The translations under genes and the position numbers were made by a program. DNA of 44,561 nucleotides from NCBI GenBank assembly GCA_039184335.1, contig JBCDBD010000030.1:1-44561 (forward strand), written 5' to 3'. Below the pieces are notes generated by a model that did no database searches, was not told the DNA's origin, and saw nothing but the letters and a program-made list of their open reading frames with translations. Shown piece after piece: positions 33,349 through 42,044 of the stretch. Numbering within the stretch: the stretch's first letter is position 1; every line of letters starts with the position of its first letter. The DNA comes from JBCDBD01 sp039184335. Lineage in GTDB: Bacteria; Bacteroidota; Bacteroidia; Flavobacteriales; Flavobacteriaceae.

Positions 33349-33531
33349 TTGTCCAACCCTTTAAATCACAAAGCCCAGAGCAAAAAAGTAGTTGCTGATG
33401 CAGAGGCCCACCAGAATGGCAAACTAGTCAACACCAGACTTACCCCACAAGAGCGGGCAGCATGGGAATACAATACGGCAGTTGGTGTAGCCGGTCAGTT
33501 GAAAAGCCTCAATCTGCCAGCTATCCATTGA
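33349..33531 (+). CDS. possible small soluble protein with TTG start
   Basis: A 60-residue frame from a TTG codon, reading SNPLNHKAQSKKVVADAEAH, then LVNTRLTPQERAAWEYNTAVGVAGQLKSL. The composition is protein-like (charged, helical, ordered use of Ala/Glu/Lys) and unlike a random AT-rich frame. There is no in-frame ATG near the start; an in-frame stop at 33310 limits extension. Terminator about 110 bases downstream. No family recognised. Confidence 0.4.
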   Translation: MSNPLNHKAQSKKVVADAEAHQNGKLVNTRLTPQERAAWEYNTAVGVAGQLKSLNLPAIH

Positions 33532-33639
33532 AGGCAATGGCGACAAATCGTTAAATGAAAATCTACTGGAATCATTAATTTGGAGTGGAATTGGCCAAAA
33601 AGATGGTAGAACGAAAATCTAACAAATAGCCTAAGAAAG

Positions 33640-33663
33640 GACCCGGTCTTCGACCGGGTCTTT
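33640..33663. terminator. hairpin between converging transcripts
   Basis: GACCCGGTC, loop TTC, GACCGGGTC: a 9-bp perfect GC-rich stem with TTTCC on the plus strand and CTTTCTTAG on the minus. Short U-runs on both sides suggest it serves the small ORF and the convergent cyclase-like gene. Confidence 0.7.
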
Positions 33664-33681
33664 CCAATTTATGGCTGTTTC

Positions 33682-34983
33682 TTATTCCCCTACCCCTATT
33701 TTTTGTAAAAAGGCAATATCTTGCTCAACGGTTAATACAAGTAAGCTTGTGGCCGTACAAAAAACAGGACTGGTAATACAATGATGGCCGCTCCAGCTTC
33801 CGTCCTTATTTTGAATTTTTAAAATGCGCCCACTCATATCATGGTACCAATCCTTCCATTCTTCGTCTTTGTTCACCAGCAATGACTCTCCGGTCTGAAG
33901 GTAACTCAAGAACTCTTCGCCTCCGTTATTTCCAAAACCGTTCAACACGTCTTCCTGTCGGGCCATTTTCTTTGCAGATTCATATACTTTATATGCCGTA
34001 CCGTATTTTTGGGCATCTCCTGACATATAGCCGATAGCTTCAAGCGTTTCAACATTTACTTCAGCATCATCGTCTATTTTGCCTTCGGCTTTAGCTTTCC
34101 TGACATCTTCCTTGACCTTACGTGCTTCCTTGGCGCTGGCCCTTACACTACCACTTATTGAATATAAGACGATGCCTGCTCCATCATCTGCATTCACTGT
34201 ACCATCTGCATCGTTGTAATTTTCTTTTTGATATTTTTTGGACCTTTCCATGATAGCTTCATCCACCTTAGCGCCAACAGCTTGGGCAGATTCCAAAGCA
34301 CTGTTGGCCATTCCACTTTGCAGTACACCGGCCCAACCTGCTCCCTGTTGCTTTCCATGTTCATCGGTCCCTTCTTGAATACGGGCAATGCAGATGTCTA
34401 GACAGCGTAAGATCCGTTTTCGGTCTGTCCCTGCCAAATCCCTATCCAAGAAATTGGAAAGAAATTGGGCTGCTAAAACAGCATCGATGTTCTGTCCCAA
34501 TTTTGACTGTATCTGTGTATTTCTCACCGTTGTAATAAATGGGTCACTATCTTCAGCACCTTCTATGGTCTCTAAAAGATAGTTCAGTGCCTTTGCAAGA
34601 TTTTCTGCATATGCTCCTTTTTCCAAAGTGGTGCCACTTCGCAATAAGACCATCCCCACCATGGCTGTCGTTGCCGGATCGGCCTTTACGGCATGGGGGT
34701 CTCTAATATGCTGTGCAGCATGGCTGCCTGCCCCGTATCCACCGTTTGGCAATTGGGCCTTTGACAACCATTGAAGTCCATCACGAACAGATAGCTGTAT
34801 ATTTTCATCGGATCGGTAACGGTCAAATGATACGGAGGGTTCTTCGCCCATGACCGTCATAAACACACAGCCTTTACCAGGTTGTAAAGTTCTTTTGGGT
34901 TTTGATGCCGTTAATATGGTATACAATAGTATCCCCAAAATAGCAACAGAAATTAACAGCAGAAATCTAAATTTTGTTCGCAT
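33682..34983 (-). CDS. membrane-anchored terpene-cyclase/prenyltransferase-fold protein
   Basis: A 433-residue protein with an N-terminal signal anchor (about 6-25, FRFLLLISVAILGILLYTIL) and then an alpha/alpha toroid of the squalene-hopene-cyclase/prenyltransferase type. Repeats of the QW kind are visible: LQWLSKAQLPNGGYGAG (about 70), and ILKIQNKDGSWSGHHCITS (about 397) followed by VFCTATSLLVLTV. No DxDD catalytic acid motif of hopene cyclases is seen, and the protein is much shorter. A binding or processing role in the periplasm is more likely than triterpene synthesis. A central Lys/Glu-rich insert (about 275-310) is unusual. Confidence 0.65.
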   Translation of the reverse strand: MRTKFRFLLLISVAILGILLYTILTASKPKRTLQPGKGCVFMTVMGEEPSVSFDRYRSDENIQLSVRDGLQWLSKAQLPNGGYGAGSHAAQHIRDPHAVKADPATTAMVGMVLLRSGTTLEKGAYAENLAKALNYLLETIEGAEDSDPFITTVRNTQIQSKLGQNIDAVLAAQFLSNFLDRDLAGTDRKRILRCLDICIARIQEGTDEHGKQQGAGWAGVLQSGMANSALESAQAVGAKVDEAIMERSKKYQKENYNDADGTVNADDGAGIVLYSISGSVRASAKEARKVKEDVRKAKAEGKIDDDAEVNVETLEAIGYMSGDAQKYGTAYKVYESAKKMARQEDVLNGFGNNGGEEFLSYLQTGESLLVNKDEEWKDWYHDMSGRILKIQNKDGSWSGHHCITSPVFCTATSLLVLTVEQDIAFLQKIGVGE

Positions 34984-35210
34984 CGCTCAATAGTTTTTTA
35001 ATTTTCCCTGAAACTAGATCATGCCTCCTCTTCAAAAAATGAATTTTTAGTCAGCATGCAATTCGATTGAGGGTAATGGGGGGGGCATTTAGGGAAGTCT
35101 GCTGTAGTATGGCAAAGACAGCAATTAAAAAATCTCTTGGATAAGGGAGCCCATAACTTCTGAAATGTGTTGGAATTTTGTTTTTGTACATTTACGAGAA
35201 ACGACCCTTT

Positions 35211-35366
35211 ATGAAAAAGGCACTTTTTAAGATAATGGCGAAAATCAATAAAGCGCTACTCCCCTCATTCACCAAACACAGATTGGATTTGGCCAAAGCA
35301 AATAAATGGCAGTTGGCCTTAATTGGATGGCGCTACTATGTCACCAAAAATGCAATAGGTCAATAA
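35211..35366 (+). CDS. small basic membrane-associated protein next to apt
   Basis: A 51-residue protein from the ATG at 35211, reading MKKALFKIMAKINKALLPSF then LDLAKANKWQLALIGWRYYV. It is an amphipathic, strongly basic protein without a clear transmembrane helix. Similar short proteins beside apt occur in other flavobacteria as I recall them. Its 3' end overlaps the convergent apt gene by 7 bases. The frame could extend to 35178 but that adds hydrophobic residues before a better start. Function unknown. Confidence 0.6.
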   Translation: MKKALFKIMAKINKALLPSFTKHRLDLAKANKWQLALIGWRYYVTKNAIGQ

Positions 35367-35872
35367 GACAGTAAGGCGCTTACGGTATAACCGTTCAATT
35401 GCTGCGCTCCATTCAAAAAACGCAGTTCGATCAAAAAGTTGCATTGTACCACCTCACCCCCCAAACGTTCCACCAATTTACAAACGGCACTTGCAGTGCC
35501 CCCGGTAGCCAGTACATCATCGTGTACCAGCACGCGCTCCCCTTTTTTGATGGCATCTGTATGAATTTCCAACGCATCGGAACCATATTCCAGTTTGTAC
35601 GATTCAGAAATCGTTTTATGGGGCAGCTTCCCTTTTTTTCTCACCGGAACAAAACCTGCATTCAATTTCGAAGCCAACAGGGGAGCAAAAATAAATCCAC
35701 GGCTATCGACACCAACCACTTTATCTATATGCTGATTTTCAACCAAATCACAAAGCATATCACATGCCTTTTGAAGAACATCGGGCTCTTTTAAAAGTGG
35801 TGTAATGTCTTTGAACACTACCCCTTTTTGGGGAAAGTCTTCAATATCACGAATATAGTGTGCGAGCTCCAT
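35360..35872 (-). CDS. apt: adenine phosphoribosyltransferase
   Basis: Purine salvage: adenine + PRPP to AMP + PPi. The 170-residue protein has IRDIEDFPQKGVVFKDITPL (about 7-26), GVDSRGFIFAPLLA, the RKKGKLP loop and the PRPP-binding motif VLVHDDVLATGGTASA (about 115-130). Normal length and all motifs present. Divergent from the tRNA-Arg gene 64 bases away. Confidence 0.96.
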   Translation of the reverse strand: MELAHYIRDIEDFPQKGVVFKDITPLLKEPDVLQKACDMLCDLVENQHIDKVVGVDSRGFIFAPLLASKLNAGFVPVRKKGKLPHKTISESYKLEYGSDALEIHTDAIKKGERVLVHDDVLATGGTASAVCKLVERLGGEVVQCNFLIELRFLNGAQQLNGYTVSALLSY

Positions 35873-35890
35873 TCTTTTTGATTACTAGGT

Positions 35891-35921
35891 TTTGTCGTAA
35901 ATTTAAAAAGAAATATATTTG
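35891..35921 (+). promoter_or_regulatory. promoter of tRNA-Arg
   Basis: TTTG (35891-35894), 19-bp spacer, TATATTTG (35914-35921): one of the best consensus promoters in the window. Predicted start is about 8 bases before the mature tRNA. Confidence 0.75.
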
Positions 35922-35935
35922 CACCCCATTAAAAA

Positions 35936-36009
35936 GGCCTCGTGGCGCAACTGAATAGCGCATCTGATTACGGCTCAGAAGGTTGCAGGTTTGAATCCTG
36001 CCGAGGTCA
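35936..36009 (+). tRNA. tRNA-Arg(ACG)
   Basis: A 74-base cloverleaf. Acceptor stem GGCCTCG/CGAGGTC (one G-T pair), D-stem GCGC/GCGC, anticodon stem TCTGA/TCAGA with loop TTACGGC (anticodon ACG, read as ICG), T-stem GCAGG/CCTGC with loop TTTGAAT and discriminator A. CCA is not encoded (genome continues CTT). A strong promoter and terminator flank it. Confidence 0.96.
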
Positions 36010-36021
36010 CTTAAAGTGCAG

Positions 36022-36054
36022 ACCCTGTATGAAAATGCAGGGTTTTGTATTTTT
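36022..36054 (+). terminator. terminator of tRNA-Arg
   Basis: ACCCTGTAT, loop GAAA, ATGCAGGGT (one G-T pair), followed by TTTGTATTTTTT. Confidence 0.8.
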
Positions 36055-36166
36055 TGCGAGCGTTGAAAGTTTTACTTTCAAAAGTGAGAAAGAAATACAA
36101 AACGGCAGTGCGCTAGCAATGTTGGCCTGCATTTTCAGGAGAGACCGCAAAGGAAGTGCGGAGCAC

Positions 36167-36180
36167 AATCCTGCTAAGTC
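36167..36180 (+). repeat. degenerate copy of the tRNA-Arg 3' end
   Basis: AATCCTGCTAAGTC compared with AATCCTGCCGAGGTC of the tRNA: one base missing and one changed. Lies about 77 bases before the better copy at 36243. Confidence 0.4.
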
Positions 36181-36242
36181 CGTTTGAGCGTTTTTTTGTT
36201 TGAACTATTTTCAAAGCGGAGCTTTGTCAGGAAGCGCAAAAC

Positions 36243-36262
36243 GAATCCTGCCGAAGTCACTT
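36243..36262 (+). repeat. 19/20 copy of the tRNA-Arg 3' end
   Basis: Matches the tRNA segment 35993-36012 (T-loop end, T-stem, acceptor strand and CACTT) at 19 of 20 positions, with one G-to-A change in the acceptor strand. It looks like an attachment-site duplication or a remnant of a tandem tRNA. Confidence 0.65.
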
Positions 36263-36379
36263 GCAGTTTTCAAGTAAATTCAAAAAGTATGTAAATCAAT
36301 TAACGAAAAGCTTTAGAAAAATGAACATTTCTTTTCCATCTTGTTCTACATCAAGAAAAATCTCCTTGGATATAAGACG

Positions 36380-37255
36380 CTAGGTATTATTTTTCATCAA
36401 TTTTCTAAAGCCTGGAGTACGACTATTGGTAGAGTAAAACACCGATGAATCCTTCAATTCGATTTTCAATCTATTCTTAATATGGGTAGAAAACCTTTGT
36501 ACATAAAGGCGATTAACGATGACACCCCTATTTATTTGATAAAATAAGTTGTCTCGCAATTCACGTGCTATCGTTTTCAGGGTGAGGTCAATAATATGCT
36601 GTTTACCATCCACATCCTTTGCCAAAACAAAATCACCCTGGGCCTGGAAAAAAACTACATTGCCACTGGACAACATATAGTGTTCATTACCCCGTTTAAT
36701 CGTGAACACAGCATCCTCAACTTTTCTATTCGCCTCTTTAAACAAAGAAGTACCATTGTTTTGATTTGGAAAGATGTCAACCTTAACTTCTGTAGGACAA
36801 TTAATAAAGAACCAATCCACCAATAGCCTGTAGAACAAAGACCAAAACAACATATTGAAGGTAATAAAGTTCAATTTTCCAAAAAGCAAACTATTAGTAT
36901 TTGTAAGGTGTCCTAGGAACGATGTGTAGGATATTGACCCATCAATCAAGGAAAAAATTATGGCCCTAATGGATTCTGGAATCACGAGGTAAGCACAAAG
37001 CATACCAATATACCGGTACCAGGATTTGAGGTTGAAAAATTTGGGTACTAACCAAAAAGCATTGATCAAAAAAACACATGGGAACATAATCGCCAAGTTC
37101 GGCGGAACCGAGGTAGGGAAAATTCTTTCTGAAGTCCAATCGCCAATCCAGTCTACGTTAATGGTCAAAAAATAAATCGTCCAAACAATCAATTGAAAGA
37201 TTATTTCGAGGCGACTTTTGCTCAAAGGAGATTGACGGACCAAAACAACGCTCAT
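36380..37255 (-). CDS. membrane-anchored LytTR-family transcription regulator
   Basis: A 291-residue protein from the ATG at 37255 (MSVVLVRQSPLSKSRLEIIF); the frame could extend to 37303 but would then overlap the divergent promoter repeats. About four transmembrane helices (15-160) precede a cytoplasmic linker and a C-terminal LytTR domain (about 190-290: VEDAVFTIKRGNEHYMLSSG, VVFFQAQGDFVLA, FYQINRGVIVNRLYVQRF). There is no histidine kinase or receiver, so it is a one-component regulator. Divergent from the peptidase/ABC operon by 128 bases, and a likely controller of it. Confidence 0.87.
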   Translation of the reverse strand: MSVVLVRQSPLSKSRLEIIFQLIVWTIYFLTINVDWIGDWTSERIFPTSVPPNLAIMFPCVFLINAFWLVPKFFNLKSWYRYIGMLCAYLVIPESIRAIIFSLIDGSISYTSFLGHLTNTNSLLFGKLNFITFNMLFWSLFYRLLVDWFFINCPTEVKVDIFPNQNNGTSLFKEANRKVEDAVFTIKRGNEHYMLSSGNVVFFQAQGDFVLAKDVDGKQHIIDLTLKTIARELRDNLFYQINRGVIVNRLYVQRFSTHIKNRLKIELKDSSVFYSTNSRTPGFRKLMKNNT

Positions 37256-37284
37256 ATTGCTTTTAAGACGATGAAATATGCATC

Positions 37285-37382
37285 TTGTTACACGATAACC
37301 CAATTCAACCTAAAAAAAAACCTCGTTCAAAGAATTGGCCAAATCCCATTGTTACAAATGCGTAATTTCTCCGAGTAACACG
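37285..37382. repeat. repeated TTGTTACA-type sites upstream of the ABC/M1 operon
   Basis: TTGTTACA occurs at 37285-37292 and 37349-37356, and GTAACA (the reverse complement of its core) at about 37375-37380, next to the first gene of the operon. Candidate LytTR-binding sites. No TAnnTTTG box is seen, in keeping with an activator-dependent promoter. Confidence 0.35.
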
Positions 37383-37383
37383 T

Positions 37384-37611
37384 ATGAAAAAAGCAATTTT
37401 TAAGATGCTATTTGCCTTGATTTTTTCCTTGATTTCCCTTTTCAGCAAGACATGGTCGATGATTAAAATAGGAATTGAAGAAGAAATATGCGTATGGTCT
37501 AAACTCAAAATGGAACGGACAGTAATGAAAGGACTAAGCCAGAAAATATTAACGCAGAATGAAGTAGAGTTGATCCAATCTGAGTTCTTTAAAGACTGTA
37601 GAAAGCGCTGA
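37384..37611 (+). CDS. small membrane protein, first gene of the ABC/M1 operon
   Basis: A 75-residue protein: one strongly hydrophobic helix near the N-terminus (MKKAIFKMLFALIFSLISLF) and a charged helical tail (LTQNEVELIQSEFFKDCRKR). There is no cleavage site or lipobox, so it may be anchored with its tail in either compartment. It ends 2 bases before the ABC ATPase start, which indicates co-translation. Not recognised; may be an accessory subunit or a signal peptide precursor. Confidence 0.6.
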   Translation: MKKAIFKMLFALIFSLISLFSKTWSMIKIGIEEEICVWSKLKMERTVMKGLSQKILTQNEVELIQSEFFKDCRKR

Positions 37612-37613
37612 TT

Positions 37614-38498
37614 ATGTTGGAAATTGAACGACTTAGCAAGATATATGGCAATGGTACCAAAGCCCTTGATGATATCAACATCGTCATCAAGAAAGGGATG
37701 TTTGGGCTGCTTGGTCCCAATGGGGCCGGTAAATCCACACTGATGCGCATTATTGCCACCTTACAACTGCCGAGTTCTGGGATGGTCAGGTTCAAAGGAA
37801 GTTCAATACTGGACAATCCTTATGATCTCAGAAAGACCCTTGGTTACCTACCCCAATCTTTTGGGGTGTACCCAAATGTTTCAGCGGAAAGGTTACTGGA
37901 TTACTTTGCTGCACTCAAAGGTATCATGTCTGCCAAAGAACGTCGGATACTTATAGAAAAGGTGTTGTTCACTACCAATTTGTTGGATGTTCGCAAGAAA
38001 AGTGTAAGTGGGTATTCCGGTGGAATGAAACAGCGGTTTGGTATTGCACAATTGTTGCTCAATGACCCGCAACTTATAATAGTTGATGAACCGACGGCTG
38101 GTCTTGATCCAGTTGAAAGAAATCGTTTTTTGAATTTACTACGGGAAATTGGTGCTGAAAACACGGTTATCTTCTCTACCCATATCGTAGAGGATATGAA
38201 AGATCTCTGTACCGACATTGGCATCATCGAAGGTGGTATATTAAAGAAACACGCTACTCCTAAAGAATTATTGAATGCTCTTAAGGGCAAGATTTGGAAT
38301 AGGAATTTCAAACAAGAACAGCAAAATATCAACGAAACTGTCAAGGGAAGTTTGATTTCAACAGGTTTGACCAGCGATAACGATAGATATCTTAGGGTAT
38401 TCTCCAAAATTCATCCCGGCAACGGGTACCATCCTGTAGCACCCACCCTGGAGGACATATATTTTCTATCCTTGGATGTAAACAACGTACAAGTATGA
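37614..38498 (+). CDS. ABC transporter ATP-binding protein
   Basis: A 294-residue ATPase of the ABC-2 export class. Walker A GPNGAGKS at 34-41, Q-loop in LGYLPQSFGVYP, signature SGYSGGMKQR, Walker B LIIVDEPTAGLDP and the switch His in FSTHIVEDM. The C-terminal extension (about 225-294) is typical of ATPases paired with NosY/YfhO-like or permease-peptidase partners. Overlaps the permease-peptidase start by 4 bases (ATGA), so the two are obligate partners. Confidence 0.93.
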   Translation: MLEIERLSKIYGNGTKALDDINIVIKKGMFGLLGPNGAGKSTLMRIIATLQLPSSGMVRFKGSSILDNPYDLRKTLGYLPQSFGVYPNVSAERLLDYFAALKGIMSAKERRILIEKVLFTTNLLDVRKKSVSGYSGGMKQRFGIAQLLLNDPQLIIVDEPTAGLDPVERNRFLNLLREIGAENTVIFSTHIVEDMKDLCTDIGIIEGGILKKHATPKELLNALKGKIWNRNFKQEQQNINETVKGSLISTGLTSDNDRYLRVFSKIHPGNGYHPVAPTLEDIYFLSLDVNNVQV

Positions 38499-41400
38499 AA
38501 TTCAGCAGCCGACAATTTGGTATTGTGTTCAGATACGAGCTTAATAGTTTATTGACCAATCCAATGGTATACGTTTATTTGTTTTCACTTGCCAGTATCG
38601 CGTCTGTTGGGTTTCTAGGTAATTCAGGTGTCTTTTCAGAGGGTTTATCTATCAACAATAATCCCGAATTGGTCAATTCGCCCTTTGCCATAGGTAAAAC
38701 CGTTCAGAGCTTGAACAAACTGATGGTCTTTTTGGTACCGGCCATTATAGGCTATATTGCCTTCTCCGATTTTAAAGAGGGTTCACATTCCCTATTGTAC
38801 TCGTTTCCTGTGAACAAATGGGAATTGTACTTGTCAAAATATACGGCAGGTACGACAGTTGCCTTAACCATAGCCATACTCGTACACCTCATGTTGGTTC
38901 TTACTGAAATTTTAGTAGCGCCCTACATAGATACTATGGGGCCCTTGAATGTCAGTGGTCACTTGTCCTCTTTTGTCTTTTTTACTGCACCCAATATTCT
39001 ATTTATAGGCATGCTTGTTTTTACGGGTGTACTTCTTTCAAGGAATAGGTATGTAGGTTTCTTAATGGTTGTTCTCTTTTTTCTGCTTCAAAATATTTCT
39101 CAGTCGATTTTTGGCGGGCATGATTTTTTGGTAGCCCTACTTGACCCTTTTGCGGAAAATTCTTTTCTTCTTGAAACAAAACTTTGGTCCCGTACGGAAA
39201 GAGATATCCTTCCCATTCCATTTAACGATCATATTGTCCAAAATCGCTTGTTTTGGATGATTTTGGCGTTGTCTGTTTTTGTTTTGGGCCTTTACAAGGT
39301 AAGGCTCCTGCAATTTTCAAGCATTGGAAAAGTAAAATATCCAAGACTTCAAAGATTCCATCATGCCTCAAACTTTTCCTCTAAAGGGGATGTGGGCTCA
39401 TTTACAGCGCACGCTGACTTTTCTGCCTTAGGTTCCCTCAGAACCTCATTGTATCTAACAAAGATGTATATATTTTTCCTTCTAAAGAGTCGGATATTTT
39501 ACATTGCGATGCTGTTGGGGTTGGCCATGGTCTACTTCCTTATTAAAAAAGTTACGTATGCCGATGACATCGCCATTCTTCCAATTACGGGAGTTGTATT
39601 TACCATACCCGCTTTTTTCTTCGGTCTCATCGTTATGCTGCTTACATTTTTATATGCCGGTATTCTTATCAATAAGGAAACCAATGCAAAAATGGATGCG
39701 TTAGCTGATGCCACCCCGGTAAAAGATGAAATGGTTCTACTGGCCAAGTTCTTGACACTCGTCAGTATGCAGTTCATCCTATTGACCGTAATGTTGGTGG
39801 CCTGTGTGACGGTTCAGTGGCAACAAGGTTTTTATGATACGAATTGGGGGGACCTTATTATCAGTATCTACGTGGTTCAATTTTCGGGACTGTTCATATG
39901 GGCCGGTGTCTCCTTATTTGTACATTCGATATCCCCCAATTTCTATCTGGGCATCTTCATTTTAGTTTTAGGATGGTTGGTAGTCAGCGGGTTAGAACAA
40001 TTCGGTGTCGAGGAAAAGCTCATTCTGTTCAATTTCTCAGAACCTATGCAGTTTTCTGAACTGTCAAAATACGGGGGCTTGCTAAGAGGTTTTTTATGGC
40101 TTAAAGGCTATTGGATGTTATTTTCAATAGTAGTGTTGATCATGGCTTTGGTACTCTGGCGAAGGGGATATACCGAAAGTTACCGGGATAGGATGAAAGG
40201 TAGGAGGGGAATACGCTCCAAGCCCATTAAATTATTTATAACCGTTTTGCTCATTGGATTGTGCTTCACAGGATTTACAATCAAGAAAATGGAACATGAA
40301 TCTGCTGGAATTACCCAAAAGGAACAAGAACGTAGGTTTGCCGCTTTCGAAGACTACTTCTCCAAATATGCCCCGTTCAAGAGCCAGCCTGATATCACCG
40401 CTGTTCGGTTGAATGTGAACCTGATTCCCGAAACAGGGGCACTACATATAAAGGGTACCTATGTTTTGCAGAATAAAAGTGACAATCCGCTAGACACCCT
40501 TCTTGTGAAAATGGGTTTTAATGAAACTACATCATTTGAGATTCAGCAAGATTATAGGGTACTTGACCATGATGATTATGTAAAGTTCAAGGTAGTGCAA
40601 TTGGAGAGTCCTCTAAACCCTAATGAAAAGTTGGAATTTAAGTTTGAGATGGACGGTGCTAAACGAACCATTTTCAACAATACCTCTAAAGTACTACGCA
40701 ACGGTACTTTTATCAAAAATGACATCTTACCGAGATTTGGGTATTTCTTGGACCCTGGGGAAGAAATGCCTGATAATTCGGAAGTTGGGAATCAAAGTTA
40801 TTACGGTTCCGGTAACCTCCCAATTGATTTTGAGGCGGTCATTTCCACTTCAAGTGATCAAACCGTAACCGCCCCAGGTAGTTTGATAAGGACATGGAAG
40901 CATAATAAAAGAAATTATTTTCATTTCAAGAGTAAGGTACCGATACGAAACTCCTACGGGTTTAGCTCTTGCCGGTACCATAGCAACGTTCAGCATAAAG
41001 ATTCTATGATGGTCGACATTCTCTATCACAAAAAGCATACTTATAATATCGACGCATTACGAAAGGGGTTGTTGGCTTCCAAGAGATTCAATTCCAAGTA
41101 TTTTTCACCCTATCCCTTTGAAGACATAAGGATTTCAGAGTTTCCCATGAGCATGGGTACCTATGCAACCGCGTTTTCAAACCAAATCCCTACCTCTGAA
41201 ATACGATATGTGGCGAACAGCACCAATGGACAACTGGATTTTGCCTTTTACACCATGGCCCATGAAGTGACCCATTATTGGTGGGGAGATCAGGTCAGTC
41301 CCGCGAAAGCCCTAGGTGCTTTGATGCTGACCGAGAGCATAACGGAATACATCACCCTACAGATCTTTGAAGAAGAGTTTGGTCCCGAAGAGGCCTTACG

Positions 41401-42019
41401 TTTTTTGAAACTGCAGCGCGAAAGATATCTTACCGGCAGAACGCGTGAAACTGAAGTGGAACCTCCCCTTATTTTGGTAAAACAGCAGCAACAGTACTTG
41501 GCTTATGCCAAAGGTACCATGGCCTTTAATAGCATAGCGCATCAATTGGGACGGGAAAAATTCATGGATGTTCTAACGCTCTTCTATAAGAGGTATACCG
41601 CCGAACAAAAACAATACCCTACATCCCTGGATTTTGTAGGGCTACTAAAAGAACATACCCCTGATTCCCTCCAATATGTTGTCAAAGATCTCTTTGAAAC
41701 TGTTACTTTTTATAAAAACCAAATCAAATCGGTACGCCCAAAGGGAAATGGTGTCCTACAGTTGGAATTTGACGTTTCAAAATATCGTAAAGAAACTCCT
41801 GCACACGAAGTACCACTTCGTGAATGGATGGAGATTGGATTTTATAAGGACGAAACACTTCTGGGCGTTAAAAAATACTTGGTTCATGAAAAACGTTCAA
41901 AAATAAACCTACACCCTCCAGAAGGCACTACAAAGATTGTACTTGACCCCAACCTGTTGACCATCGACAAAAATTTAAGCGATAACGAATATTTGCTGAA
42001 ACACAATGAGTCAAATTAA
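38495..42019 (+). CDS. ABC-2 permease fused to M1-family aminopeptidase
   Basis: A 1174-residue fusion. Residues about 1-590 form two ABC-2 permease-like membrane modules (roughly 12 helices in two blocks, 20-260 and 325-595). Residues about 630-1174 are a periplasmic M1 zinc aminopeptidase domain: FDYxMAHEVTHYWWGDQ-like MAHEVTHYWWGDQVS with HEVTH at 923-927, then MLTESITEY with third ligand Glu947. No GAMEN motif is visible, as in other permease-fused members. It may cut peptides as they arrive at or leave the membrane. The direction of transport is unknown; the paired ATPase fits export. Confidence 0.9.
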   Translation: MKFSSRQFGIVFRYELNSLLTNPMVYVYLFSLASIASVGFLGNSGVFSEGLSINNNPELVNSPFAIGKTVQSLNKLMVFLVPAIIGYIAFSDFKEGSHSLLYSFPVNKWELYLSKYTAGTTVALTIAILVHLMLVLTEILVAPYIDTMGPLNVSGHLSSFVFFTAPNILFIGMLVFTGVLLSRNRYVGFLMVVLFFLLQNISQSIFGGHDFLVALLDPFAENSFLLETKLWSRTERDILPIPFNDHIVQNRLFWMILALSVFVLGLYKVRLLQFSSIGKVKYPRLQRFHHASNFSSKGDVGSFTAHADFSALGSLRTSLYLTKMYIFFLLKSRIFYIAMLLGLAMVYFLIKKVTYADDIAILPITGVVFTIPAFFFGLIVMLLTFLYAGILINKETNAKMDALADATPVKDEMVLLAKFLTLVSMQFILLTVMLVACVTVQWQQGFYDTNWGDLIISIYVVQFSGLFIWAGVSLFVHSISPNFYLGIFILVLGWLVVSGLEQFGVEEKLILFNFSEPMQFSELSKYGGLLRGFLWLKGYWMLFSIVVLIMALVLWRRGYTESYRDRMKGRRGIRSKPIKLFITVLLIGLCFTGFTIKKMEHESAGITQKEQERRFAAFEDYFSKYAPFKSQPDITAVRLNVNLIPETGALHIKGTYVLQNKSDNPLDTLLVKMGFNETTSFEIQQDYRVLDHDDYVKFKVVQLESPLNPNEKLEFKFEMDGAKRTIFNNTSKVLRNGTFIKNDILPRFGYFLDPGEEMPDNSEVGNQSYYGSGNLPIDFEAVISTSSDQTVTAPGSLIRTWKHNKRNYFHFKSKVPIRNSYGFSSCRYHSNVQHKDSMMVDILYHKKHTYNIDALRKGLLASKRFNSKYFSPYPFEDIRISEFPMSMGTYATAFSNQIPTSEIRYVANSTNGQLDFAFYTMAHEVTHYWWGDQVSPAKALGALMLTESITEYITLQIFEEEFGPEEALRFLKLQRERYLTGRTRETEVEPPLILVKQQQQYLAYAKGTMAFNSIAHQLGREKFMDVLTLFYKRYTAEQKQYPTSLDFVGLLKEHTPDSLQYVVKDLFETVTFYKNQIKSVRPKGNGVLQLEFDVSKYRKETPAHEVPLREWMEIGFYKDETLLGVKKYLVHEKRSKINLHPPEGTTKIVLDPNLLTIDKNLSDNEYLLKHNESN

Positions 42020-42044
42020 TGTCACTAACTATGAAGAGATAAAT

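Larger units (their letters stand above)
36010..36379. other. 370-base region after tRNA-Arg with decayed tRNA 3'-end copies
   Basis: Carries the tRNA terminator, a TTGAAAGT-TTT-ACTTTCAA hairpin (36064-36082) and two degenerate copies of the tRNA 3' end (36167-36180 and 36243-36262), about 76 bases apart. A frame reading through the tRNA (35942-36187) is an artefact. No protein gene is seen. Confidence 0.6.

Noticed and set aside
35942..36187. An 81-codon frame through tRNA-Arg
   Set aside because: It begins inside the tRNA and its product is the translation of tRNA and terminator.
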